Of a stretch of DNA of 5,837 nt, positions 1 through 5,646 are shown piece after piece. Under the pieces are notes generated by a model that saw only the letters and a program-made list of their open reading frames with translations, was not told the DNA's origin and ran no database searches. The DNA lies in assembly GCA_945889575.1 (NCBI GenBank), contig CAMDBY010000112.1:1-5837 (forward strand), written 5' to 3'. Made by a program: the position numbers and the translations under genes. Source of the DNA: Bifidobacterium breve. Lineage in GTDB: Bacteria; Actinomycetota; Acidimicrobiia; Acidimicrobiales; Ilumatobacteraceae. Numbering within the stretch: the stretch's first letter is position 1; each line of letters starts with the position of its first letter.

Positions 1-1182
1 AACACGGTTTGCTTCAGCGGGGTTTTCTTCCAACCACTCTGCCAAGTATTTGTTGGTGGACTTCTGCACGAACGAGCGCATCGGCACGTTACCCAGCTTG
101 GCTTTGGTCTGGCCTTCGAACTGTGGTTCGCGCAACTTCACCGCGATGATTGCAGTGATGCCTTCACGAATGTCTTCGCCCAATAGGTTGTCATCTTTTT
201 CTTTCAGCAAGCCTTTGTCGCGGGCGTACTTGTTGATGACAGATGTAAGAGCAGTTTTGAAACCTTCGACGTGCATTCCGCCTTCAGTGGTGGAAATACC
301 GTTGGCGTATCCGTGGATGCCTTCGTAATATCCGTTGTTCCACTGCATGGCGATATCAAGTTGCATGCCTTCGTCTTCATCTTCATCTTCGAACGCTGCA
401 ACTTTTGCAAACAACGACTCTTTCGAATGGTTGAGGTGCTTCACGAAGTCAACAACGCCGCCCTTGTACTGGAACGTGACTGTTTGTTCGCGAGTTACTC
501 GTTCGTCAGTAAACACCACCTCAAGGTTCTTATTAAGAAAGGCCATGGTCTGTAACCGCTCCATGACGGTTCGCGCAACAAACTCAGTGCCTTCAGATGC
601 GAAAATTGTTGGGTCTGGATAAAACGTTACGGAGGTGCCGGTCTTGCGACCGCGTGCCGGAGTAGAACCGGTTTTTTCTAATTTGCCCTTGAGTTTTCCG
701 CCGTCAACAAACTGCATGGTGTAGCGGTCGCCGCCACGGTCGATTTCCAGCAAAACACTGCTAGATAAGGCGTTCACAACGCTGACACCCACACCGTGGA
801 GTCCGCCAGAGACCTTGTAACCCTCGCCGCCGAACTTTCCACCAGCATGCAACACGGTGAGAACAACTTCAGCTGCGCTCTTTCCTTTATGCGGTCCAGA
901 AGGATACGGATCAACAGGAATTCCGCGGCCGTTGTCATCAACTTTGCATCCGCCGTCAGCCAAAATTGTGATGCCGACGCGATCGCAGAACCCGGCCATG
1001 GCCTCGTCGATTGAGTTGTCGACGACTTCCCAAATCAGGTGGTGAAGACCGGCAAGACCCGTTGACCCGATGTACATACCGGGGCGTTTGCGTACGGGGT
1101 CTAACCCTTCCAGAACCTGAATATCTTTAGCGCCGTAATCGGCTGAGGGGTTGTTAGACGAGGCTTTTTTTGGTGCAACCAT
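1..1182 (-). CDS. gyrB: DNA gyrase subunit B, N-terminal part (cut by the window edge)
   Basis: Encodes the ATPase subunit of DNA gyrase, which with GyrA introduces negative supercoils ahead of replication forks. Reading from 1182 down to 1 gives 394 codons without a stop; the C-terminal TOPRIM part lies outside the window. Visible GHKL ATPase motifs are DNSIDE (residues 55-60, containing the catalytic Glu), DDNGRGIP (82-89) and the ATP-lid segment GGLHGVGVSVVNALS (126-140). The transducer region carries EGGMHVEGF (300-308) and the ATP-contacting QTKAKLG loop (358-364). The start is well fixed: an in-frame TGA lies two codons upstream of this ATG, with only GCC between, and AGGA sits 10 nt upstream as a modest ribosome-binding site. 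The gene follows dciA by 32 bp and is probably the distal gene of the dnaA-dnaN-recF-dciA cluster. A run of alternating Glu and Asp (residues 265-271) lies in the transducer domain. Family assignment is certain. Confidence 0.98.
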   Translation of the reverse strand, partial: MVAPKKASSNNPSADYGAKDIQVLEGLDPVRKRPGMYIGSTGLAGLHHLIWEVVDNSIDEAMAGFCDRVGITILADGGCKVDDNGRGIPVDPYPSGPHKGKSAAEVVLTVLHAGGKFGGEGYKVSGGLHGVGVSVVNALSSSVLLEIDRGGDRYTMQFVDGGKLKGKLEKTGSTPARGRKTGTSVTFYPDPTIFASEGTEFVARTVMERLQTMAFLNKNLEVVFTDERVTREQTVTFQYKGGVVDFVKHLNHSKESLFAKVAAFEDEDEDEGMQLDIAMQWNNGYYEGIHGYANGISTTEGGMHVEGFKTALTSVINKYARDKGLLKEKDDNLLGEDIREGITAIIAVKLREPQFEGQTKAKLGNVPMRSFVQKSTNKYLAEWLEENPAEANRV

Positions 1183-1214
1183 GGCTCAAATATCCTACCA
1201 ATTAGGGGGTGCTG

Positions 1215-1541
1215 TTAGCGGGAACGACGCACTCGAATCTCAAGAGATTCAACTTCATCGCCCACGTTGTCTCGTAATGTGGCGATGAGTTGCGATTCGA
1301 GGAACTTTAATTGTGTGGCCCATGCAGGGTCGTCAACTTCAACCACCAGAATGCGTTTTTCGAGTCTCTTGGGAACGGCATGATCAGCAATTGTGTCTCC
1401 GACAATTTGCCTCCATCCGGAGAAAAGTCCGATAGCGCTCGACTCATCTGATACGTGCATGCGGCGCAACAATTTGCCCATCACCTCATTGAGTACGCGG
1501 GGGGGTTTGCCAGGCGGAATGTTCTCTTCGTCAAAACTCAT
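1215..1541 (-). CDS. dciA: DciA-like DUF721 protein, predicted replicative-helicase loader/handler
   Basis: Small 108-residue protein of the DUF721 family, found between recF and gyrB in actinobacteria. Family knowledge: DciA proteins interact with the DnaB helicase and replace DnaC/DnaI-type loaders; the mycobacterial homologue is Rv0004. Visible features are an N-terminal helical stretch (LNEVMGKLLRRM, 17-28), the characteristic GWRQIVGDTIADHAVP block (42-57) with Trp43, and a KH-like beta-alpha segment (RILVVEVDDPAWATQL, 63-78) with Trp74, ending in a basic RVRRSR tail. The start is MSFDEEN at 1541: GGAG lies 5 nt upstream, and the ATG shares an ATGA with the recF stop, implying translational coupling. 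A longer in-frame reading back to 1790 exists, but it runs through the recF coding region and yields Arg/Pro/His-rich sequence unlike the family, so it was not used. Homologues are often longer, with an extra N-terminal region; this one is compact. Confidence 0.9.
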   Translation of the reverse strand: MSFDEENIPPGKPPRVLNEVMGKLLRRMHVSDESSAIGLFSGWRQIVGDTIADHAVPKRLEKRILVVEVDDPAWATQLKFLESQLIATLRDNVGDEVESLEIRVRRSR

Positions 1542-2629
1542 ATTTGCTCCGATGGCACGATGGTGCCGTTTGCAATACGAATGATGGTGTCGGGGTGTGC
1601 CGCAGGTGGCAAAGGGGCTGCCGTGGTTATCAATACCTGGCCGAGAGGCAGATGCTGCAACAGGGCTTCGCAGCGGCCGGGGTCTAATTCGGATAACACG
1701 TCGTCGAGCACCAACAGAGGGGCCGTTCCGACCACTTCTGTGACCAGCCGGTGAATCCCGAGGCGCAGGGCGAGCGCGAGGGTGCGGCACTCCCCCTGCG
1801 ACGCGTGAGACTTCGCTGGCATGCCTTTGATGTGAAGCACCACGTCGTCGCGGTGGGGGCCAACTGTGCTCATGCCGCGCCGTATGTCGTCAGTGCGGGC
1901 AGCTGCGAGGCCGGCAGCTAATCCCATACGTCGCCATTCGGGTTCGTACACCACGTCAACTGGCGTTGGTTCGCGGGCAAGTGATTCGTACGCCTCGCTG
2001 ACAAATGGTGTTAGGCGGGCGACGAGTTTTGCGCGTGCTTCGCCGAGCTGTGTTCCTTTTTCAGCGAACTGCGCATCCCACACATCGAGAGTCATCTCAA
2101 TGTCGTCTGTCATGCGACCGTTTGATTGTTTCAACAACACGTTGCGTTGGCGAATGATGCGATCAACTTCTAATCGTAGAGCGTCATTTCGTGGCGCTAA
2201 TGCAACCAGTGCGTCATCCAACATGTCGCGACGTACGGATGGTCCTTCGTACACCAATTGCAAATCGGTTGGTGCGAACACGGTGCATCGCACAACACCA
2301 AGCAGGTCGCGCACGCGCGCAAGGCGTTGTTTGTTTACCAACACTTTGTTGCGGCCAGCACGATTGATTTCTGCTTCCACCAAAATTTCTCGGCCGTCGT
2401 CGTGCACCACTAATGCACGTATGTACGCAGTATCCACACCTTCGCGTACTAATGCGTCATTGGTGACACCACGAAAACTTTGCAGTGTCGACAAGTAACT
2501 CATTGCTTCTGCAAGACTTGTTTTCCCTTGTGCATTCAAGCCCATCACTGCGGTGACACTCGGGTGCAAATCAATCACCGCGTGTTTGTAGATACGAAAA
2601 TCCGTGAGTTCAATGCGGCGGATAACCAT
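1538..2629 (-). CDS. recF: DNA replication and repair protein RecF
   Basis: SMC/ABC-like ATPase of 363 residues, usual for the family. RecF acts with RecO and RecR to load RecA at single-strand gaps. Visible motifs: N-terminal RIELTDFRIYK (5-15, the usual L-x-x-F-R start of RecF); Walker A GLNAQGKT (30-37); the RecF signature TVGPHRDD (255-262); ABC signature SQGE (277-280); Walker B LLVLDDV (305-311); and D-loop SELD (313-316). The start is secure, because an in-frame TAA directly precedes this ATG. No convincing Shine-Dalgarno sequence is visible, so translation may depend on coupling with dnaN, which ends 43 bp upstream. The stop overlaps the dciA start by 4 bp. Long open frames on the opposite strand here are shadows. 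All ATPase motifs are intact, so the protein is expected to be functional. Confidence 0.98.
   Translation of the reverse strand: MVIRRIELTDFRIYKHAVIDLHPSVTAVMGLNAQGKTSLAEAMSYLSTLQSFRGVTNDALVREGVDTAYIRALVVHDDGREILVEAEINRAGRNKVLVNKQRLARVRDLLGVVRCTVFAPTDLQLVYEGPSVRRDMLDDALVALAPRNDALRLEVDRIIRQRNVLLKQSNGRMTDDIEMTLDVWDAQFAEKGTQLGEARAKLVARLTPFVSEAYESLAREPTPVDVVYEPEWRRMGLAAGLAAARTDDIRRGMSTVGPHRDDVVLHIKGMPAKSHASQGECRTLALALRLGIHRLVTEVVGTAPLLVLDDVLSELDPGRCEALLQHLPLGQVLITTAAPLPPAAHPDTIIRIANGTIVPSEQI
1547..1550 (-). promoter_or_regulatory. Ribosome-binding site of dciA
   Basis: GGAG on the minus strand, 5 nt before the ATG at 1541. It lies inside the last codons of recF and supports the short 108-residue start over the longer reading that begins inside recF. 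Confidence 0.7.
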
Positions 2630-2672
2630 TTAGTGGCCCGCTTTGCGCTCGTGAACCTGCAGCCGCGTCACG

Positions 2673-3761
2673 TCAGAGACGTTGGGGCATCAGTAGGTAA
2701 ATGTATGTGTCGTCGCCAACTGGACTAACAATTGCTGGCTTATTTGGGACGCTTGTTGCAATGTTGATCTCTTCGCTTGCGCATGCTTCAACACCGTTCG
2801 CCAAATATTCCGAGTTGAATGCAACCGTGATGTCTTCACCGGTGAATTGTGCATCAAGATCTTCAACGCTTGTGCTGCCATCGGTGAGTTGAACAGTGAG
2901 ACGAATTCCTTCTGAAGACATGCGCACACGAACCGGCGCCATTTCAGAAGCGAGTACACGAGTGCGGCGCAGTGCGTCAAGAAGCTCTTCACGATTCACT
3001 GTTGCATTGTTGGTGTTGTTCTTCGGAATGATTGTTTGATACGGCGGATATTCGGCGTTGATCAAACGCGTTGACAAAGTCATTGTTGGCGACTGAAACG
3101 TTGCATCAAGATCATTAAAACGAATAGTGATTTCATCTGACATGTCAAGCAAACGCAAGAGTTCAACAAGTGCTGGGGCCGGGATCAAAAATGAATCAGG
3201 TGACGCGGCACTTGTACCAACAATGTCGCGCAACGCCAAGCGATAACCGTCTGTTGCAACAAGCCGAATGCCCTTCTCAGTTGAGGCGAGCAACACTGCT
3301 GAGAGGTTGTGCTTTTGGGCGTCTTTGCTTGCAGCAAGAACTACTTGTGCAAGTGCATCTTTCAATTCTTTCGAAGCGATGGTGACAGGTTCACCCGATG
3401 GTGGTTGTGTACGAGGAAACTCAATTGCGTTCAGTGTGGGAATCGTGAATTGTGATCGTTGTGCTGAAATTGTTGCGTTATCACCAGCAAACTCGACAGT
3501 TATTTTCCCGGATGGCATTACGCGAATGATGTCGTTCAACATGCGCGCACTGACAAGGCCTTGGCCGTCAGTGTCGCCGCCAACTGGCAAAGTAAATTGC
3601 AAAGAAATATCTGTGTCGGTGCTTGAGGCGATGAGTGTGTCACCTTCAAGGCTCATCTTGACTCCGGACAACGCCGGGGTTCCGGCATTTCGAGTGGATG
3701 CAATACGAGCAAGAGCCCCTAAGGCCTCGGCAAGAATTCCTTGTTCGCTTCTGAACTTCAT
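2673..3761 (-). CDS. dnaN: DNA polymerase III beta subunit (sliding clamp)
   Basis: Ring-forming processivity clamp that tethers the replicative polymerase to DNA and recruits other factors. The 362 residues fit three clamp domains (roughly 1-118, 125-245 and 250-362), a standard length. Visible landmarks: N-terminal MKFRSEQGILAEAL; the domain-2 motif ATDGYRLAL (169-177); INAEYPPYQTIIP at the domain 2/3 border (234-246); and the C-terminal MPQRL (358-362), which corresponds to the MPMRL tail lining the peptide-binding pocket in other clamps. The start is the family-typical MKF. A weak GAAAG lies 7 nt upstream. The gene is separated from dnaA by the 285-bp origin region, so it may use its own promoter there, although I could not find a clear -35/-10 pair. 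It is followed by recF after 43 bp. Confidence 0.98.
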   Translation of the reverse strand: MKFRSEQGILAEALGALARIASTRNAGTPALSGVKMSLEGDTLIASSTDTDISLQFTLPVGGDTDGQGLVSARMLNDIIRVMPSGKITVEFAGDNATISAQRSQFTIPTLNAIEFPRTQPPSGEPVTIASKELKDALAQVVLAASKDAQKHNLSAVLLASTEKGIRLVATDGYRLALRDIVGTSAASPDSFLIPAPALVELLRLLDMSDEITIRFNDLDATFQSPTMTLSTRLINAEYPPYQTIIPKNNTNNATVNREELLDALRRTRVLASEMAPVRVRMSSEGIRLTVQLTDGSTSVEDLDAQFTGEDITVAFNSEYLANGVEACASEEINIATSVPNKPAIVSPVGDDTYIYLLMPQRL

Positions 3762-3853
3762 ACTGTGACTTTCGTTCGGAGTTTGCCAGTGTAGAACGGC
3801 GCGATTACAGATGCCGAAACGTGATGTATATATCTATTAATAATAATAAGTGC

Positions 3854-3862
3854 TGTGGATTG
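3854..3862 (-). promoter_or_regulatory. DnaA box (CAATCCACA)
   Basis: Two mismatches to TTATCCACA at the first two positions, with the TCCACA core intact. It lies nearest to the triplet repeat, and an identical 9-mer occurs upstream of dnaA at 5438-5446. Confidence 0.6.
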
Positions 3863-3869
3863 TGGACGG
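3861..3869 (-). promoter_or_regulatory. DnaA box (CCGTCCACA)
   Basis: Two mismatches to TTGTCCACA at the first two positions. It is in tandem with, and the same orientation as, the box at 3854-3862, with a 7-bp step. Confidence 0.55.
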
Positions 3870-3958
3870 TGAGCATCTGAACCATATGGGTGCTGAAAAG
3901 ACCATGTGCACGGCGAAGGACTGGTTAACACAGGTTGCGTGCTTGTAATTATTAAAGG

Positions 3959-3967
3959 TGTGGACGA
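3959..3967 (-). promoter_or_regulatory. DnaA box (TCGTCCACA)
   Basis: One mismatch to TTGTCCACA. It lies in the origin gap, in the same orientation as the two boxes beside the triplet repeat. Confidence 0.6.
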
Positions 3968-4046
3968 CGTGGTACTTATACCCATTCGTCCCCAAGAGGC
4001 ACACAGGTTCATCCCCACGAGATTCACAGCATGGTGTGTCATGGCT

Positions 4047-5408
4047 TTATGAGTTCTTGATCCGGGCGGTGATGGTGGTGACGAGGTCAAACGTGTGCTT
4101 GTCTTCGCGCATCAACCGCTGAGTTTTGTCAACGGCGTGGATGACAGTGGTGTGATCGCGGCCACCAAAGAGGCGGGCAATCGCCGGGTAGCTGAGCTCG
4201 GTCATGTCACGGAATACGTACATGGCGATTTGGCGGGCAGACACGAGTGGGCGCTGGCGGGATTTGCCCTTGAGGGCCTCGACAGAGAACCCCATGAATT
4301 CGGCGATCTCAGCCAACATCTCTTCGTCGGTGCGATTCTTTGGTGCCGAGGCGGTGAGAAGGTCTGCCAACTGATGCTGTGCCATCTCTACAGAGGCTGG
4401 CTCGCGGGTGAGGTTGGCATAGGCGGTGACGCGGATAAGTGCACCTTCTAGTTCACGAATGTTCGAGGTGATATTGGTGGCAATGAACTCAAGGACGTCT
4501 GCTGGCAGTGGGGTGTTGTCTCGCTCAGCCTTATTTCGCAGGATTGCGAGGCGAGTTTCGATGTCTGGAGGCTGAATATCGGTGATGAGCCCCCAGCGGA
4601 ATCGGCTGCGAAGGCGATCTTCGAGGGTTGGGATGTTGTCTGGCATCCGGTCGGACGAGATAACGATCTGTTTGTTGGCTCCGTGGAGCGAGTTGAAGGT
4701 GTGGAAAAACTCCTCCTGGAGTCCTTCTTTGCCCTCCATAAATTGGATGTCGTCAATGAGCAAAACATCGACGTCGCGGTAGCGCCTTTTGAAGGCTGCG
4801 GTGGTGTTTGTACGAATCGCGTCGACATATTCGTTCAAGAAAGTTTCTGTTGAGACGTAACGAACTTCGTAGTGCGCGTAATGAGCGTGTACATACCAAC
4901 CAATTGCTTGCAAGAGGTGAGTCTTTCCAAGTCCTGCTTGTCCGTAGATGAAAAGAGGGTTGTATGAACGTGCTGGGGTTTCAGCAACGCGCAGTGCAGC
5001 AGCAAGTGCGAACTGGTTAGACGCACCTTTCACGAAGTTGTCGAAGGTGTAACGAGGGTTAAGACCTACTGCTAAACCCCTGCCGTTATTGGGGTTTGTA
5101 GCAACGGCTGCGGTCGTAGGTGATTCGATGACTGCAATGTCAGTCTCAGAAGCAGGCTGCAAATCACTGATCTCGATAATGAGCTCACGGTCGCTTTCAC
5201 CGATCTCGTCGAGAGCGTCAACAACAAGCGGGCGGTAGCGAGTAACGATTCTGTCGCGCACATGCGCGTTAGGAACTTGAAGACGAAGCGACTCGTCCGT
5301 GCTTGCGAGAGCCACAACATCGTTGAATGTGGAGTACCACACACCTTCAGAAACTTGTGCCTTAAGAAGTTGTGCTGTTGCATTCCACACTGCTTCGTGA
5401 TTGCTCAT
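4047..5408 (-). CDS. dnaA: Chromosomal replication initiator protein DnaA
   Basis: AAA+ initiator of 453 residues that binds 9-bp DnaA boxes, melts oriC and recruits helicase. Domain I is about 1-84. Domain II is only about 85-117, short compared with the long linkers of many actinomycete DnaA proteins. Domain III begins at NPRYTFDNFVKG (117-128) and carries Walker A GQAGLGKT (156-163), Walker B LLIDDIQ (216-222), box VII LRSRF with the likely arginine finger Arg269, and sensor II NIRELEGALIRV (317-328). Domain IV ends with the DNA-binding signature GGRDHTTVIHA (415-425). AAGGAG lies 6 nt before the ATG, fixing the start. The upstream region holds several DnaA boxes, suggesting autoregulation. 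Arg271 follows the SRF of box VII, where Gly or Glu is usual (SRFGWG or RFEWG). Function is not in doubt. Confidence 0.99.
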   Translation of the reverse strand: MSNHEAVWNATAQLLKAQVSEGVWYSTFNDVVALASTDESLRLQVPNAHVRDRIVTRYRPLVVDALDEIGESDRELIIEISDLQPASETDIAVIESPTTAAVATNPNNGRGLAVGLNPRYTFDNFVKGASNQFALAAALRVAETPARSYNPLFIYGQAGLGKTHLLQAIGWYVHAHYAHYEVRYVSTETFLNEYVDAIRTNTTAAFKRRYRDVDVLLIDDIQFMEGKEGLQEEFFHTFNSLHGANKQIVISSDRMPDNIPTLEDRLRSRFRWGLITDIQPPDIETRLAILRNKAERDNTPLPADVLEFIATNITSNIRELEGALIRVTAYANLTREPASVEMAQHQLADLLTASAPKNRTDEEMLAEIAEFMGFSVEALKGKSRQRPLVSARQIAMYVFRDMTELSYPAIARLFGGRDHTTVIHAVDKTQRLMREDKHTFDLVTTITARIKNS

Positions 5409-5414
5409 TTGTGG

Positions 5415-5420
5415 CTCCTT
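5415..5420 (-). promoter_or_regulatory. dnaA: Ribosome-binding site of dnaA
   Basis: AAGGAG on the minus strand, 6 nt before the ATG at 5408. It fixes the dnaA start and makes DnaA 453 residues long. Confidence 0.8.
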
Positions 5421-5425
5421 TTATC

Positions 5426-5434
5426 TCATCCACA
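5426..5434 (+). promoter_or_regulatory. DnaA box (TCATCCACA)
   Basis: One mismatch to TTATCCACA. It is the dnaA-proximal member of a cluster, and with the following G forms one arm of an inverted repeat whose other arm is at 5449-5458. Confidence 0.65.
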
Positions 5435-5437
5435 GCA

Positions 5438-5446
5438 CAATCCACA
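5438..5446 (+). promoter_or_regulatory. DnaA box (CAATCCACA)
   Basis: Two mismatches to TTATCCACA. It lies 12 bp from the box at 5426 in the same orientation, and is the same 9-mer as the origin box at 3854-3862. Confidence 0.6.
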
Positions 5447-5449
5447 GGC

Positions 5450-5458
5450 TGTGGATGA
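5450..5458 (-). promoter_or_regulatory. DnaA box (TCATCCACA)
   Basis: One mismatch to TTATCCACA. Its left edge lies 12 bp from that of the box at 5438, in the opposite orientation, facing it across a 17-bp near-palindrome (5440-5456). Confidence 0.65.
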
Positions 5459-5464
5459 CCGCTT

Positions 5465-5478
5465 AGGGGAATTCCCCT
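5465..5478. promoter_or_regulatory. 14-bp perfect palindrome, possible operator
   Basis: AGGGGAATTCCCCT reads identically on both strands. It lies between the clustered DnaA boxes and the perfect DnaA box upstream of dnaA. Perfect symmetry in an intergenic control region suggests a dimeric regulator site, but I cannot name the protein. Confidence 0.4.
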
Positions 5479-5487
5479 GGGTAGATG

Positions 5488-5516
5488 ACCGTAGCAGGAC
5501 TTGTGGATAAGCGAAA
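5488..5516 (-). promoter_or_regulatory. dnaA: Weak promoter candidate for dnaA
   Basis: On the minus strand, TTTCGC (5511-5516) and TACGGT (5488-5493) are separated by exactly 17 bp. Each matches only three of six positions of the sigma-70 type consensus, so this is tentative. It would start transcription near 5481, about 70 nt before the dnaA ATG. Confidence 0.25.
5502..5510 (-). promoter_or_regulatory. DnaA box, perfect consensus (TTATCCACA)
   Basis: Exact match to the consensus and the best DnaA box in the intergenic regions. If the weak dnaA promoter candidate is right, it lies in the spacer next to the -35, where binding would repress dnaA. Confidence 0.8.
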
Positions 5517-5636
5517 TTTTGTCGGTCGCGGTGGGACGGGTCCTGCGCCCGTTAGCCTGTGAAAGACGTTCGTCTCGTGCCGCTGGCACAGGTTCGTTCT
5601 CATAATCCGCGCTTCTTTGCCGAAGCTTGTCCCAAT

Positions 5637-5642
5637 AGGAGG
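5637..5642 (+). promoter_or_regulatory. rpmH: Ribosome-binding site of rpmH
   Basis: AGGAGG, 4 nt before the rpmH ATG. It is the strongest Shine-Dalgarno sequence in the window, fitting a highly expressed ribosomal gene. Confidence 0.8.
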
Positions 5643-5646
5643 CGCC

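Larger units (their letters stand above)
3825..3869 (-). other. Predicted basal unwinding element: DnaA boxes, DnaA-trios and AT-rich tract
   Basis: On the minus strand, from 3869 down, two tandem box cores appear (CCGTCCACA at 3861-3869 and CAATCCACA at 3854-3862, overlapping by 2). They are followed by a GCAC spacer (3850-3853), four TTA triplets (3838-3849), and an AT-rich tract (3825-3837). On the complementary strand the triplets read 3'-AAT-5', within the published DnaA-trio consensus 3'-[G/A]A[T/A]-5'. The order and polarity match the bacterial basal unwinding system described in Bacillus subtilis. The function is inferred from this architecture. Confidence 0.7.
3762..4046. other. dnaN-dnaA intergenic region, predicted oriC core
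   Basis: This 285-bp non-coding gap lies between dnaA and dnaN, the usual origin location in actinobacteria. It contains an AT-rich tract, a triplet repeat beside two tandem DnaA-box cores (3825-3869), a further near-consensus DnaA box at 3959-3967, several weaker box-like sites between 3976 and 4017, and a 9-bp direct repeat. I see no convincing rho-independent terminator for dnaA and no clear dnaN promoter. The open frame crossing it on the minus strand (3758-4090) has no recognisable protein character. Confidence 0.8.
5426..5458. repeat. Inverted repeat built from DnaA boxes in the dnaA leader
   Basis: Perfect 10-bp arms, TCATCCACAG (5426-5435) and CTGTGGATGA (5449-5458), flank a central CAATCCACA box. 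A nested odd palindrome spans 5440-5456. In the dnaA transcript this could also fold as a hairpin ahead of the ribosome-binding site. Confidence 0.75.
5409..5646. other. dnaA-rpmH divergent intergenic region
   Basis: This 238-bp gap separates the divergent starts of dnaA and rpmH. The dnaA-proximal half carries four DnaA boxes (5426-5510), a 14-bp palindrome (5465-5478) and a weak promoter candidate for dnaA. The rpmH-proximal half holds two small inverted repeats, ACGGG/CCCGT (5536-5552) and GTGCC/GGCAC (5577-5589), and a CATAAT (5601-5606) that could be a -10 element for rpmH but has no good -35 at the right distance. No RNA gene or extra reading frame was found. Confidence 0.75.

Noticed and set aside
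1183..1214. Separate promoter or terminator between dciA and gyrB
   Set aside because: The 32-bp gap holds only a modest AGGA for gyrB; no hairpin or promoter hexamers are visible.
1542..1790. N-terminal extension of the DciA frame back to 1790
   Set aside because: It lies wholly within the recF coding region in another frame, is Arg/Pro/His-rich and unlike DUF721. The ATG at 1541 has a good ribosome-binding site and a stop-start overlap.
1866..2498. 210-codon open frame on the plus strand opposite recF
   Set aside because: It is antisense to a fully motif-supported RecF, rich in Ser and Arg, and shows no recognisable domain; a shadow frame.
3268..3768. 166-codon open frame on the plus strand opposite dnaN
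   Set aside because: It is antisense to a complete sliding-clamp gene and has no family-like motifs.
3881..3911. Short palindromes CCATATGG and GTGCAC in the origin gap
   Set aside because: Six- to eight-base palindromes are expected by chance, and no spacing or repetition supports a site.
3758..4090. 110-codon minus-strand open frame covering the origin gap
   Set aside because: It starts inside the dnaA 3' end, crosses the DnaA boxes and AT-rich tract, and has low-complexity composition; the regulatory reading explains the sequence better.
5536..5552. ACGGG/CCCGT hairpin as a terminator
   Set aside because: The stem is only 5 bp and no T-run follows on either strand.
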